From Ramlibacter sp. (GTDB lineage: Bacteria; Pseudomonadota; Gammaproteobacteria; Burkholderiales; Burkholderiaceae_C), in NCBI RefSeq assembly GCF_028291745.1, contig NZ_JAQGNQ010000101.1:27307-91306 (forward strand): a stretch of DNA of 64,000 bases. Direction: 5' to 3'. A program made the translations under genes and the position numbers. Of this stretch, positions 17,331 through 26,292 are shown piece by piece; positions within the stretch are counted from its first letter, which is position 1; the number at the start of each line of letters is the position of its first letter. The notes beneath the pieces were generated by a model. The model ran no database searches, was not told the origin of the DNA, and worked only from the letters and a program-made list of their open reading frames with translations.

Positions 17331-19073
17331 TCAATACGGCGATGGTCGCATGTTCAGGTAAGCCGCGTCACAGAAGCCCTTGCCGTCGCCGGAGAAGGCC
17401 ATGCGAAACCAGCCGTCCGCGGCAAATGCCGCATCCAGTTCGTGGCAGTCCTTGACCCTGGTCTTGCCGCGCAGAAAAACGTTATCCAAGATGACCGCGT
17501 GTACATGGCGCCGCTGCAACTCCGCGACGATGGACCCGGAGTTCATGGTGTTCATTGCAGGAATGGATTCCAGGGGCAGCGCCGTCACGCTGGCCGAACC
17601 GCAGATGTAGTTGCGCAGTTCGGAGGTGTACTCGCCGATCGCAAGTTCATGTCCGTTGCGACACAGCAGGTACTTGTGGTCCTTGAGCAGCGTGTAAAGC
17701 TCGTTCAGCCGGCCCGTCATGCTGGGAAGGTTCAATGACGCATAGCTGGGAACCGCGAGGACGGCGGCGATGGCCGCCACCACGAACAGCTTGTCAAGGG
17801 CCACCGTCGCCCGCGGCCACGCAGTCCGCAACAGGCGGCAGAGTGCCACGAGCAGGATGAAGCCAAAGCCAAGCAGGTAGGATGGGCGGGGCCGCTGTGT
17901 CAGGACAACGGCCAGCGCCACCGCGATGTTTGCCACCAGCAGGACGAGAAAATCCACGTCGCGTGCGCTCAAGGGGGTCGGCGTCGCGCGGCGCCGGCGC
18001 CAGGCAAAGACCGCTGCCGCGACGGCGAGAGCGACGACCGCCATCGCCAGGACCGTGGGGTAGACGTCGTTCTTCATGACCGGCGCGTAGTCCGGATTGC
18101 CGCTGAACGAGGTCGCGTTGAATGCCAGGACCTGCAGGCCGGCTGGCAGCAGCGAGAGATTCCATGCGAAGTGTTCCAGCGTCGCGCCGGGGTTGGCCAG
18201 CAACATCTCGGTGATCGAGGGGCTTTCGTCGCCGAAATCCCTTTTCATCAGCGTCTGGCATTCCGTCCAGGGGCTCTGCGTCCAGTCGGAGTAGCGTTGC
18301 TGGTAGCCGAACGCGTAGACTTGGCACATGTTGAGCCGGTGCTTGGGCGCCGAAGCCTCGTTGATCTGCCGCCATCCCTGGAGGGTGGAGATCTGGTAGA
18401 AGTAGGCCACTACGAGCAGCGTGAAGACCGCGACCACGCCCCCGCGCCAGGCATACCGGCGCACTCCGGCCCGGTCACCGACACGCACACGCTGGTACAC
18501 GCGAAACAGGAAGTACAGGCCCAGCATGCCGAAGCAGATGATGTTCTCGTTGCGCAGGAGAACCGTGGCGAGGGCATAGAGCGCGACCAGCAGTGGCAGA
18601 CGCCAGTCCGACTCCGAACTGCAGATCCCCACGGCACAGAACGCGACGACCGCCCCGAACAGGTGTACTTCGTAGAGCGTGTCGTAGTGGATGGGAAGCG
18701 CCACCCACCAGAGGGCCACCAGGAAGCCGAGCAGCGGGCCGAGGTAGCGTTTGCCAGCCCAGGCTGCGAGCAGCGTGGTAGCGACAACCAGGGCAACGCG
18801 ATGCACCAGCACGGCCGCACGGGCATCCTGGAACAGGCTTTCCATCCAGCCGAAATAAGCAGTGTAAAGCGGCGACCAGAGGATGTTCACCTGCCCGGAC
18901 CTCACCCAGCTGGAGGCGTCCAGGAAGTACGCCGACGTATCTCCATAGGTGGTGTCCCGCCACCAGATGCCCCAAAGCACCTTGGACATGACGAGGATGA
19001 CCGCAGCCCAGTACCAAACAAGGTGACGCCCCGAAAGGGGCGCCACGGTCTGGAGAAAATCCCTTGCCTTCAT
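17331..19073 (-). CDS. Polytopic membrane protein, GT39-like/GT-C candidate
   Basis: The 580-residue protein has about ten to eleven membrane helices with a soluble tail of about 110 residues. The first periplasmic loop contains RDTTYGDTSAYFLDASSWV, acidic residues placed as in GT-C enzymes of the PMT/ArnT type, and TVLLRNENIICF and TQRPRPSYLLGFGF occur in later helices. I infer sugar transfer from a polyprenyl carrier at the periplasmic face. It starts with an ATG that overlaps the GT2-methyltransferase stop by four bases, so it is co-translated with it. A 191-base gap follows before the next gene, one of the larger breaks in the polysaccharide locus and a possible internal promoter site. 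Confidence 0.7.
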   Translation of the reverse strand: MKARDFLQTVAPLSGRHLVWYWAAVILVMSKVLWGIWWRDTTYGDTSAYFLDASSWVRSGQVNILWSPLYTAYFGWMESLFQDARAAVLVHRVALVVATTLLAAWAGKRYLGPLLGFLVALWWVALPIHYDTLYEVHLFGAVVAFCAVGICSSESDWRLPLLVALYALATVLLRNENIICFGMLGLYFLFRVYQRVRVGDRAGVRRYAWRGGVVAVFTLLVVAYFYQISTLQGWRQINEASAPKHRLNMCQVYAFGYQQRYSDWTQSPWTECQTLMKRDFGDESPSITEMLLANPGATLEHFAWNLSLLPAGLQVLAFNATSFSGNPDYAPVMKNDVYPTVLAMAVVALAVAAAVFAWRRRRATPTPLSARDVDFLVLLVANIAVALAVVLTQRPRPSYLLGFGFILLVALCRLLRTAWPRATVALDKLFVVAAIAAVLAVPSYASLNLPSMTGRLNELYTLLKDHKYLLCRNGHELAIGEYTSELRNYICGSASVTALPLESIPAMNTMNSGSIVAELQRRHVHAVILDNVFLRGKTRVKDCHELDAAFAADGWFRMAFSGDGKGFCDAAYLNMRPSPY

Positions 19074-20608
19074 GGAGCCGAATGCATGGCGTCGCTCTCG
19101 CGTTGCGGCGCCGTGCGGCCCGCCGCCGGCCGGATTGCGTGTTGCAGCAGATATTCCGGCGTCGGCCGCGGCCGTGCCACGATCAACGTCTGGTAGGCGA
19201 ACAGCCCCGGCAGGATTCGTGCAAGCCATGAATTGACCGTAAGAAGAGTACGAGAAAGGCGATTGAGTCCGACCGCCAAGGGATAGGGAGCGGGAACGAC
19301 CCGCTTGGCTTCGATCTGGTAGCCCGCATAACGCAGGATGCGTTCCAGGGAAGCCACCGTGAACAGGCGGGTATGGGTGATGTCCAGGATGCCGCGCTTG
19401 CCGTAGTTGAACTGCCCCATCAACATCATGAGGCGGGTGACGAAGAAGCAGACATTGCCCGAACTCATGATGACCCGCGCGCGGGCGTTGCCATTGAGCG
19501 CTGCGCGCAGGCGCCGGAGAAACTCTTCCGGTTCGGCCAGGTGCTCGATCACGTCCAGCATCACGACTTCGTCCAGCGACTTCCAGTCCACCGCCGGCAG
19601 TTCGCTATTCAGGTTGCAGCGCTGGTACTCGCAGCCGGAGATAGCGCGTTCTGGCTCGAGGTCAGTGCCGACCACGGTGCATTGCTTCTGTGCATGCAGC
19701 GCCTCGGACAGGTAGCCGTCGGCGCACCCGAGATCGAGCACGCGGCTGCCCGGAGCGACCAGGCCAAATGCCAGCGAATGGGTGCTGGAGAAACTCAGCT
19801 TGCTGACGTACTTGCGGATCCAGGGCGGCGCCACGTCAAACTTCGGGTCGTAGAAGATCCCGAGGGAGATCAGCCGGGCCTTCACCGAGGCGCGGACCAC
19901 ATCACCCGCGTACTTCAGCCCGTTGACGTGGCACACCTCGTCGCCATAAAAGGTCGGGATCGCGATTTCCTCGATCGGGGCCCGCGAGAAGAGCAACTGG
20001 ACGATGATCTCGGTGTCGAAGTGGAAATCGTTGGTGTTGTATTCGAATGGAACACCGGCGAGCACGGCGGTGGAGTACGCCCGGTAGCCGGTGTGGAACT
20101 CGGAAAGCCTGGAACCGAGCAGCCGGTTTTGGAACCACGTGAGCACCTGGTTGCCTACGAATTTGTACAAAGGCATCCCGCCGCGCAGTGCGTTTGCCTT
20201 GGTCAACATGCGGGAGCCGAACACAGCACCCAGGCCCGGCTTCAACGTGAACGGAAGCACCAGATCGGGGATCTTCTCAGGCGCGTACTGACCGTCACCG
20301 TGCAGAAGCACCACGACGTCAAAGCGATGATTGATGGCGTAACGGTAGCCGATCTTCTGGTTGCCGCCATAGCCCTGGTTGACCGGATTGCGCAGGACGG
20401 TCACCGGGTAAGGGTATCCGGCATCGACGTGCTGCTGCGCCACCTCGGCCGTGCTGTCCTTGCTGCAGTCGTCGATCACCAGCACCTCGGCGTCGTACGA
20501 GGCCGATAGCGTCTTCGGGATGCGGTCAAGGACGCCCCGGATCGTGCTCTCGGCGTCGTATGCCACGATGAAGATCAAGACCTTGAGGCGGAGCTCTGGA
20601 CTGTTCAT
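19070..20608 (-). CDS. Bifunctional GT2 glycosyltransferase / class I methyltransferase
   Basis: The 512-residue protein joins two enzymes. Residues 1-245 are a GT2 domain of the dolichyl-phosphate-type (LIFIVAYDAEST, VIDDCSKDST, HGDGQY at 103-108). Residues 270-450 are a class I SAM-dependent methyltransferase, with motif I VLDLGCADGYLSE at about 290-302, an acidic E residue at the end of strand 2 (TDLEPE) and VMLDVIEHL as motif II/III. The start ATG at 20608 was chosen over the longer frame because residues before it are proline/arginine shadow. Fusion suggests a methylated sugar or cap on the glycan. A 1539-base coding region overlaps the next gene by four bases. Confidence 0.88.
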   Translation of the reverse strand: MNSPELRLKVLIFIVAYDAESTIRGVLDRIPKTLSASYDAEVLVIDDCSKDSTAEVAQQHVDAGYPYPVTVLRNPVNQGYGGNQKIGYRYAINHRFDVVVLLHGDGQYAPEKIPDLVLPFTLKPGLGAVFGSRMLTKANALRGGMPLYKFVGNQVLTWFQNRLLGSRLSEFHTGYRAYSTAVLAGVPFEYNTNDFHFDTEIIVQLLFSRAPIEEIAIPTFYGDEVCHVNGLKYAGDVVRASVKARLISLGIFYDPKFDVAPPWIRKYVSKLSFSSTHSLAFGLVAPGSRVLDLGCADGYLSEALHAQKQCTVVGTDLEPERAISGCEYQRCNLNSELPAVDWKSLDEVVMLDVIEHLAEPEEFLRRLRAALNGNARARVIMSSGNVCFFVTRLMMLMGQFNYGKRGILDITHTRLFTVASLERILRYAGYQIEAKRVVPAPYPLAVGLNRLSRTLLTVNSWLARILPGLFAYQTLIVARPRPTPEYLLQHAIRPAAGRTAPQRESDAMHSAP

Positions 20609-20631
20609 GGAGAAGCCTTTTTGAGAAGACG

Positions 20632-20988
20632 TCAGCGGCCGATCAAGGCCACGCCAGCGAGGATCAGGAACATGCCGAGATAGTGACTGCTCTGCAGTTT
20701 CTCGTCGAACACGAATTGCGAGATGAGGGGAACGAGCACATAGGTGACGGCAAGCACCGGGTACGCGACGCTCAAGGGCGTCTTGGAGAGAACCTCCAGC
20801 CACATGAGCAGGGCCAGTCCGTAGATCAGCAGTGCGACGGGCAGGAACGGCTGGCGAAAGGCCCGGAGCAACACTTCAGGAGAGAAGTTCAGCGGCCCGA
20901 CCTGCGTCATGGCGTACTTGAGCAGGATCTGTCCGCAGGCAGAGATCGACGCTGCGAACAGCGGCAGCCAGATGGACGTGGCTTTCAT
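20632..20988 (-). CDS. EamA/SMR-like four-helix membrane protein (ArnE/ArnF type)
   Basis: The 118-residue protein has four membrane helices. The start SACGQILLKYAM and the fourth-helix region YLGMFLILAGVALIG are typical of the EamA/small multidrug resistance superfamily, including the undecaprenyl-phosphate-aminoarabinose flippase subunits ArnE and ArnF. Next to a GT2 that makes lipid-linked sugars, a role in flipping a lipid-linked glycan or sugar is more likely than drug export. It is 23 bases upstream of the GT2-methyltransferase gene and 109 bases downstream of the preceding GT2. I saw no clear promoter in that gap. Confidence 0.8.
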   Translation of the reverse strand: MKATSIWLPLFAASISACGQILLKYAMTQVGPLNFSPEVLLRAFRQPFLPVALLIYGLALLMWLEVLSKTPLSVAYPVLAVTYVLVPLISQFVFDEKLQSSHYLGMFLILAGVALIGR

Positions 20989-21097
20989 GAGCGGGGCATC
21001 TCTTTTGTGATGTTGGGTTGGAAGCGCCGGGCGCCGATCGTAGCAGTTGGGCTGGTTCGCCCTTCGCGCTTCGCCATGGGGGTTCGCGCCTCCTCGC

Positions 21098-22054
21098 TTA
21101 GGTGGGCACCCGCAAGGTCCTGCGGATCCTCCAGACCAGGTCGGTAAACACGTGCCGCCGCAGGTAGGGGCGTACCGCGGACCACACCTCCGCGTCGCCC
21201 GGAACGCGCCCGAGCATGCGTTCGCGCAAGCGTGTCATCTCCTGGATGCCGGTGCTGCCGATTTCGGCGGAGGTCTTCTGCGCGGTGTGGATGCGAAACG
21301 CGCCAAGGAAGCGCGGCAAGCGCGCGAAGCGCGCGCCCGCCTGGCGAAAGCGCAGGATCAGGTCCCAGTCCATCGCGAAGCGGAAGGACTCGTCGACCTG
21401 CCCGCCTGCCTTCTCCCAGATGCTCCGGCGCCAGAACATGGTTTCCTGCGGGATGTAGTCGGCCCAGGACAGCACCTCGTCGTCGTGCGGCGGCATCATC
21501 CAGCGGCCGATCTGCCGGTCCTGCTCGTCGATCAGGATCCGGTGCCCGTAGACCACGTCGACTTCGGGATGCCGGCTGAAGTAGCGCGCCACGTAGGCCA
21601 GCGTGCCGGGCAGCAGGAGGTCGTCGGAATTGAGCCAGCCCATGATCTCGCCCGAGGTCTTGGCGAAAGCGAGATTGATGGCGTGCGACTGGCCGCGGTC
21701 CGGCCGCGATTCCCAGGAGGCGAGGCGGTCCGCGTAGCGTTCCAGGACAGGCACGGTGCCATCCTGCGAGCCCCCGTCCTGCACGATGTATTCGAGGTTG
21801 GGGTAGTTCTGGTCGAGCACGCTGCTCAGCGTCCGCTCGATGTAGGAGGCCTGCCCGAACGAGGGCGTCACCAGCGAGATCTTCGACGCCTTGCCCAGCC
21901 GAACCGGGCGGTAGTAGTGCGCCGGCAACTTCATCACCTGGGGCTGGAACTGCACCAGGCGTCCCAGCCGGAACGCGAAGATGGCGCGCAGTCGCGCGCG
22001 CGCGCCCTGGCCGGCGCTGCGGAAATATCGCAACGGATGCTTGAGATCTTGCAT
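21098..22054 (-). CDS. GT2 glycosyltransferase
   Basis: The 318-residue protein begins with a basic segment of about 50 residues, then a GT2 fold: ISLVTPSFGQASYIERTL, the nucleotide-binding VQDGGSQDGT and the metal-coordinating WLNSDDLLLPG. It also has the late FAMDWDLILRF motif (an ED/WD-type acceptor-site acid). No membrane helices are obvious. Enzymes of this group transfer hexoses or N-acetylhexosamines to glycan intermediates in the cytoplasm. Its start is one base from the carbamoyltransferase stop. The donor sugar is unknown, though rhamnose is available from the rfb genes in this locus. Confidence 0.88.
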   Translation of the reverse strand: MQDLKHPLRYFRSAGQGARARLRAIFAFRLGRLVQFQPQVMKLPAHYYRPVRLGKASKISLVTPSFGQASYIERTLSSVLDQNYPNLEYIVQDGGSQDGTVPVLERYADRLASWESRPDRGQSHAINLAFAKTSGEIMGWLNSDDLLLPGTLAYVARYFSRHPEVDVVYGHRILIDEQDRQIGRWMMPPHDDEVLSWADYIPQETMFWRRSIWEKAGGQVDESFRFAMDWDLILRFRQAGARFARLPRFLGAFRIHTAQKTSAEIGSTGIQEMTRLRERMLGRVPGDAEVWSAVRPYLRRHVFTDLVWRIRRTLRVPT

Positions 22055-22055
22055 G

Positions 22056-24281
22056 TCAGATGCTCCCGGAACGCTCCGCGGCCAAGGCGTGCTGCAGCTG
22101 CCGGATCACGGCCTCCTTTTCCTGCAGGCTGCCAGTCAGGTCCATGAGGGCCCGGTGCTTTTCCTGCAGGTCCCCTTCCTTCTCCTGCAGGTGAAACTCC
22201 TTCTCCTGCAGGCTGCCCGTCAGCACCTGCATCTCGGCGTGCAGGCGCAACAGCGCATCTTCCTTTTCGTGCAGGCTGGCGGTCAAACCCTGCAGGTCGC
22301 CACTGAGTCCGAGCAGCGCGTCCTCCTTGTCGAGGAGGCTACCGGTGAGCACCTGCAGGTCGTCGGTCAGCCTCTCGAGCGCTGCTTGCTTTTCATGGAT
22401 GACAGCCTCCTTCTCGTGGATGACGCTCTCCTTCTCGTGGATCTCGGTTTCCTTCACTTCCAGCTCCGCCTGCAGTGCGGCCATACGGCGCGACTGCAGG
22501 CCAAGCAGCAGCGCGCCGGTTTTCGCCTTGGGCGCCGGCTGGCGCACGCGCTCCTGCAGGTAACGCAGGGCCAGCGTCTGATTGTCTTCGAAGGCCACCA
22601 GGATGCCGTCGTCCAGGTAGAGGTAGTCCAGGCCGGACTCGAAGAAGCCGCGCAGCGCATCCTGTGGCGAGCACACGATCGGCTCCTCGTGGATGTTGAA
22701 CGAGGTGTTGACGATCGCCGGCACGCCGGTGCGCTGCACGTATTCCGTCAGCACGGCGTGGATCAGCGGATGGTGTTCGGCGGTGACGATCTGCGGCCGC
22801 GCGGTGCCGTCCACGTGCACGACCGCCGGACACGCGGCGCGCATGGCCTCGGTGCAGTCGACGGTGACAGTCATGAATTCCATCGCGTGCGCCACGCGCT
22901 CCGAATCGACATAGCAGCGCGCCACATCCTCGGCGCGTGTCATCGGCGCGAACGGCATGAACTCGGTGCGGTTCAGGCGCGCATTGAGCTGCTGGTTGAT
23001 GTCGGCCTGGGTGGCCTGCGCCAGGATCGAGCGGTTGCCGAGGGCGCGCGGACCGAACTCCGAGGCGCCCTGGAACACCGCCACCACCGCGCCGGCCTCG
23101 AGCAGCGCCGCGATCTCACGCGCCGGCTGCTCCACCTGGCGGAAGCGCACGCCTTCGCTGCGCAGCGCCTCGCGCACCTGCCCGGCGCCATAGGCCGGCC
23201 CCAGGAACATGGTGTGGGTGGCTGCGGGCGCGAAGCCCGGCTCGCGCGACTGCACATGCCAGGCGGCGCCTAGCGCCGTGCCGTCGTCCGTCATCGGCGG
23301 CGCCACGAACAGCCTCTCGAAACCGCTCTCCACCGCCCGCTGGTTGATCCTGACGTTGGCGAACAAGCCGCCCGCCAGGCACAGGTTGGGACTGCGCCAG
23401 CCCAGGTCGCGCGCCTGCCCCAGCAGGCCCACGATGTGGTCCTCGGCCACGGCCTGCACGGTGGCGGCCAGCTCCTCGCGGCTGAAACCAGCGGCCTCGG
23501 CGCGGTAGCTCTCGATCCGGCCCTCGCTGGTCACCAGCATCGGCACCTGCTGGTCGTCGTACGCGAACACCCATTCCATCACCGCTTCAATGCCGAAGAA
23601 GTCGTCCTCGAACCAGTGCCGCAGCAGTTGGCGGCAAGCCTCCGTGGGACGGCCGTAGGCGGCCAGGCCGGTGATCTTGCCTTCGTGCTTGTTCGGCGTG
23701 AAGCCGAGCAGCGCCGTGACAAAGGTATAGAGCGACGTGATCTTGGCGTAGTGCAGCGCGCTGAACTGGTCCAGCACGCGCAGGCCTTCCGCGCGAGTGG
23801 CCTGGAACAGGCCACCGAACCACGGGCTGTTGCACATGCCGCCGTCATAGGTCAGGCACAGCGCCTCGTCGAAGCCGCTGCCCCAGAACACCGAAGCCGC
23901 GTGCGCGACCTGGTGGGGCACGAACTCCTTCGCGCAGGGCAGGCGCTCGAGGAAGTCGTAGAAGGCGGGCGGATGCCGCAGGCCGTCGGTACGCGCCTGG
24001 GGCAGGCGCGCCTTGAGCAGCCGGCTTTCTTCCGGCTGCGGCCAGGCAAACGCGGCTTCGGTCGACACCGCAACCTTGCCAATGCGGTCCCAGGGCAGCC
24101 CGTCCAGCAGGGCCCAAGGCGGGCGGCCGTCCTGCTTGACCCGGCTCAAGCGCTCAAGGGAAGCAGCGAAGACCGGGCGGCCGCCGGGCGCCACGATGGC
24201 GATGGCGCTGTCGTGCATGCCGCTGTAGTTCAGCCCGAGCGTGCAGTTCGCCGGCAGGGAAGGCAGTTCGAAAGATCGCAT
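22056..24281 (-). CDS. NodU/CmcH-type carbamoyltransferase with heptad-repeat tail
   Basis: The 741-residue protein has a carbamoyltransferase domain in residues 1-590: an N-terminal actin-like ATPase part (LGLNYSGMHDSAIAIV, HVAHAAS-like VPHQVAHAAS, TYDGG) and the C-terminal YrdC-like part ending IVNTSFNIHEEPIVCSPQDAL. These enzymes use carbamoyl phosphate and ATP to carbamoylate hydroxyl groups, in glycans as NodU does for Nod factor. Residues 603-735 form an unbroken series of 19 heptads with K/L at position 1 and L/I at position 5, a coiled coil not seen in ordinary members. It overlaps the acyltransferase stop by one base. I predict it decorates a surface glycan sugar; the tail may oligomerise or tether it. 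Confidence 0.88.
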   Translation of the reverse strand: MRSFELPSLPANCTLGLNYSGMHDSAIAIVAPGGRPVFAASLERLSRVKQDGRPPWALLDGLPWDRIGKVAVSTEAAFAWPQPEESRLLKARLPQARTDGLRHPPAFYDFLERLPCAKEFVPHQVAHAASVFWGSGFDEALCLTYDGGMCNSPWFGGLFQATRAEGLRVLDQFSALHYAKITSLYTFVTALLGFTPNKHEGKITGLAAYGRPTEACRQLLRHWFEDDFFGIEAVMEWVFAYDDQQVPMLVTSEGRIESYRAEAAGFSREELAATVQAVAEDHIVGLLGQARDLGWRSPNLCLAGGLFANVRINQRAVESGFERLFVAPPMTDDGTALGAAWHVQSREPGFAPAATHTMFLGPAYGAGQVREALRSEGVRFRQVEQPAREIAALLEAGAVVAVFQGASEFGPRALGNRSILAQATQADINQQLNARLNRTEFMPFAPMTRAEDVARCYVDSERVAHAMEFMTVTVDCTEAMRAACPAVVHVDGTARPQIVTAEHHPLIHAVLTEYVQRTGVPAIVNTSFNIHEEPIVCSPQDALRGFFESGLDYLYLDDGILVAFEDNQTLALRYLQERVRQPAPKAKTGALLLGLQSRRMAALQAELEVKETEIHEKESVIHEKEAVIHEKQAALERLTDDLQVLTGSLLDKEDALLGLSGDLQGLTASLHEKEDALLRLHAEMQVLTGSLQEKEFHLQEKEGDLQEKHRALMDLTGSLQEKEAVIRQLQHALAAERSGSI
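22077..22475 (-). repeat. 21-base period repeat encoding the coiled-coil tail of the carbamoyltransferase
   Basis: The segment encodes residues 603-735. It is made of imperfect 21-base units that keep strict frame, each giving a seven-residue block beginning KE or LT. Units such as the three near 22391-22450 are nearly identical at DNA level, while others have diverged. In-frame repeats of this type can gain or lose units by slippage or recombination without breaking the protein. Confidence 0.85.
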
Positions 24282-24868
24282 CAGGAGTCCAGCGGTTCAA
24301 ACGTATGAGGGCAGAACCAGGTATTGCCCAGGTGCCAGACTTTGTCGGGCAAGTTGCGGTAGCCGATGACCTTGGCGGGGACGCCCGCCACGATCGCACC
24401 GGGCGGGACGTCGTCAATCACCAGCGCACCGGCGCCGACGATCGCGTTGTCGCCGACCACCAGGTTGGCGCCCGAGATCGTCGCACCGACGCCGATCCAC
24501 ACGCCCCGGCCAATCGTGAGCGGCCCGGAGAAGGGAACGAAGCTGTCCTTGTCGTGGCCGCCGTTGGAGATCACGATGTCGGCGGCGAACATCGCGAACC
24601 GGCCGATCGTGACGTCGGAAAAATTGTAGACGTGCACGTTCTTGCCGATCACCGCGTAGTCCTCCAGGACCAGGCGGCCCGCAGCCAGCAGCCACTCGAA
24701 GCCTTCGTCGACGGCGACCCCGCGGCCCACCGTCGCCCCGAGCTTGCGCAGGAACCGGTTCTTCAGCTCCCACCGGTGCGGCACGTGCGCGCGTGGCGTC
24801 AGCCGGTCGGCGAGGTACCGATACAGCGCGGTCATGAGCGAGGGTGGCGTGATCAGGTGCTGGGCCAT
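24281..24868 (-). CDS. Hexapeptide-repeat acyltransferase (LbH/maltose acetyltransferase-like)
   Basis: The 195-residue protein has left-handed beta-helix hexapeptide repeats in residues 80-160 (IGKNVHVYNFSDVTIGRF, GPLTIGRGVWIGVGATISG, DNAIVGAGALVIDD, PPGAIVAGVPAKVIG). This matches the acetyltransferases that O- or N-acetylate sugars in glycan loci, with the usual C-terminal VAGVPAKVIG. There is no membrane segment, so it should act in the cytoplasm on a nucleotide-sugar or an undecaprenyl-linked oligosaccharide. Its start overlaps the ABC ATPase stop by one base and its stop overlaps the carbamoyltransferase start by one base, so these three decorating/export genes form a tight translational chain. 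Confidence 0.85.
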   Translation of the reverse strand: MAQHLITPPSLMTALYRYLADRLTPRAHVPHRWELKNRFLRKLGATVGRGVAVDEGFEWLLAAGRLVLEDYAVIGKNVHVYNFSDVTIGRFAMFAADIVISNGGHDKDSFVPFSGPLTIGRGVWIGVGATISGANLVVGDNAIVGAGALVIDDVPPGAIVAGVPAKVIGYRNLPDKVWHLGNTWFCPHTFEPLDS

Positions 24869-26292
24869 CAGGACACCTCGGGCTCGAAGCGCGCGGCGAC
24901 CGGCAGGCCCGCCTGACCGAGGAAGGGCGCGGGCTCGTTCTCGTAATCCCAGCGTACCTGCATCGGCCCGAACCAACCGGTACTCTCCAGCACGCGCCCC
25001 TGGTTGGGGCCGGCGGGCAGGCCGAAGCTCACGTCCATGGAATACAGGCCGGCCTCGATGGTGCAGTCCAGGCTCATCTCGAACATCGCCCATTGGCCCG
25101 GGGCGGCGCGCAGCGCCTCCAGGCCCAGGAAATAGGACCCGGTGCAGGTGACGATCTGGTCGAACTTGTTGCGCAGGATCAGCGAGACATGGCCCGCCTC
25201 GGTAGCCGGGGTGCGGAAGAAGACCTGCACCGCCAGCTTCTGTCCCATGCGCACGCTGGTGCAGGGCTGGCCATTGCCGTCCCGCAGCACCACCGCCAGC
25301 AGCCGCGAGGTGTCGGGTTCGGGGCTGCGCCAGACCGCCGATGCCAGCGCGGCCTCGATCGGCTCGCTGCCGCGGCCACCACGCCGCGCCCCGGCGTCGC
25401 GCGCCACCGGCTCGCCCTCGCTGCGGCCGGCGTCCGTCTCCGAGAGGTAGCGGCGCACGGCTTCCTGCGTGTCGCCGATGAACACGGCCTGCCCCTGGCG
25501 CAGGTAGACGGAGCGCGGACAGAGGTCCCGCACGGTGCCCATGTCGTGCGAGACGTACAGCAGCGTGAGCCCGTCCTCGCGCATGCGGCGGATGCGAGCG
25601 AAGCACTTTTGCTGGAAGAAGAAATCGCCCACGCTCAACGCCTCGTCGACGATCAGGATCTCGGGATTCACGTGCACCTGGATCGCGAAGGCGAGACGCA
25701 CGTACATCCCGCTGGAATAGGTCTTCACCGGCTGGTCGATGAAGGCACCGATGTCGGCGAAGGCCAGGATGTCGTCCAGGCGCTGCTCGATCTCCCGCAC
25801 GGTCATGCCCAGGATCACGCCATTGAGGAAGACGTTCTCGCGGCCGGTGAATTCCAGGTTGAACCCGGAGCCCAGTTCCAGCAGCGCCGCGATGCGGCCC
25901 TGCGTCTGCACCGTGCCGTCGGTGGGGCTGAGGGTGCCGCTGATCATCTGCAGCAGCGTCGACTTGCCCGAACCGTTGCGGCCGATGATGGCCACCGACT
26001 CGCCGCGCGCCACCTCGAACGAAACGTCGCGCAGCGCCCAGAACTCGCGGAAGTAGTGCCTGCATGGCTGGCCCAGCAGGTTGCGCAGCGGCGGCAGCAG
26101 GAACTGCTTGAGCCGGTCGCGCGGCTGCTGGTAGATCGAATGGCACTTGCTCAGGTGCTGTACGCGCAGGGCAAAGCCGGGCGCGGCCGGCGCGTCCAGG
26201 CGCGCGCCGGCCGCGCCTTGGCGGCCCGCGGATTGCGGTTGCGACCGGCCGGCGCCAGTGGCCGGCGTCGCTGGCTCAAAGGACGTCTGCAA
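24868..26292 (-). CDS. wzt: Polysaccharide ABC exporter ATPase (Wzt-like), TTG start proposed
   Basis: The 474-residue protein contains an ABC ATPase domain (about residues 35-270): Walker A GRNGSGKS, signature YSSGMYVRLAFA and Walker B ILIVDEAL. Residues 300-470 form an extra domain that matches the Wzt-type C-terminal carbohydrate-binding module recognising a finished, capped O-antigen. No in-frame ATG lies in the right place; I chose TTG at 26292, which overlaps the permease stop by 17 bases. The N-terminal 30 residues are proline/alanine rich and look non-essential, so a later start is not ruled out. With the permease it exports a complete polysaccharide to the periplasm. Confidence 0.88.
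   Translation of the reverse strand: MQTSFEPATPATGAGRSQPQSAGRQGAAGARLDAPAAPGFALRVQHLSKCHSIYQQPRDRLKQFLLPPLRNLLGQPCRHYFREFWALRDVSFEVARGESVAIIGRNGSGKSTLLQMISGTLSPTDGTVQTQGRIAALLELGSGFNLEFTGRENVFLNGVILGMTVREIEQRLDDILAFADIGAFIDQPVKTYSSGMYVRLAFAIQVHVNPEILIVDEALSVGDFFFQQKCFARIRRMREDGLTLLYVSHDMGTVRDLCPRSVYLRQGQAVFIGDTQEAVRRYLSETDAGRSEGEPVARDAGARRGGRGSEPIEAALASAVWRSPEPDTSRLLAVVLRDGNGQPCTSVRMGQKLAVQVFFRTPATEAGHVSLILRNKFDQIVTCTGSYFLGLEALRAAPGQWAMFEMSLDCTIEAGLYSMDVSFGLPAGPNQGRVLESTGWFGPMQVRWDYENEPAPFLGQAGLPVAARFEPEVS

Noticed and set aside
20985..21185. A 66-codon frame between the GT2 and the EamA-like gene
   Set aside because: It overlaps the end of the GT2, has no ribosome binding site and no recognisable sequence.
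22077..22475. The 21-base period tract as a CRISPR or minisatellite outside a gene
   Set aside because: It is within an open frame, units are contiguous without spacers, and each codes for a coiled-coil heptad.
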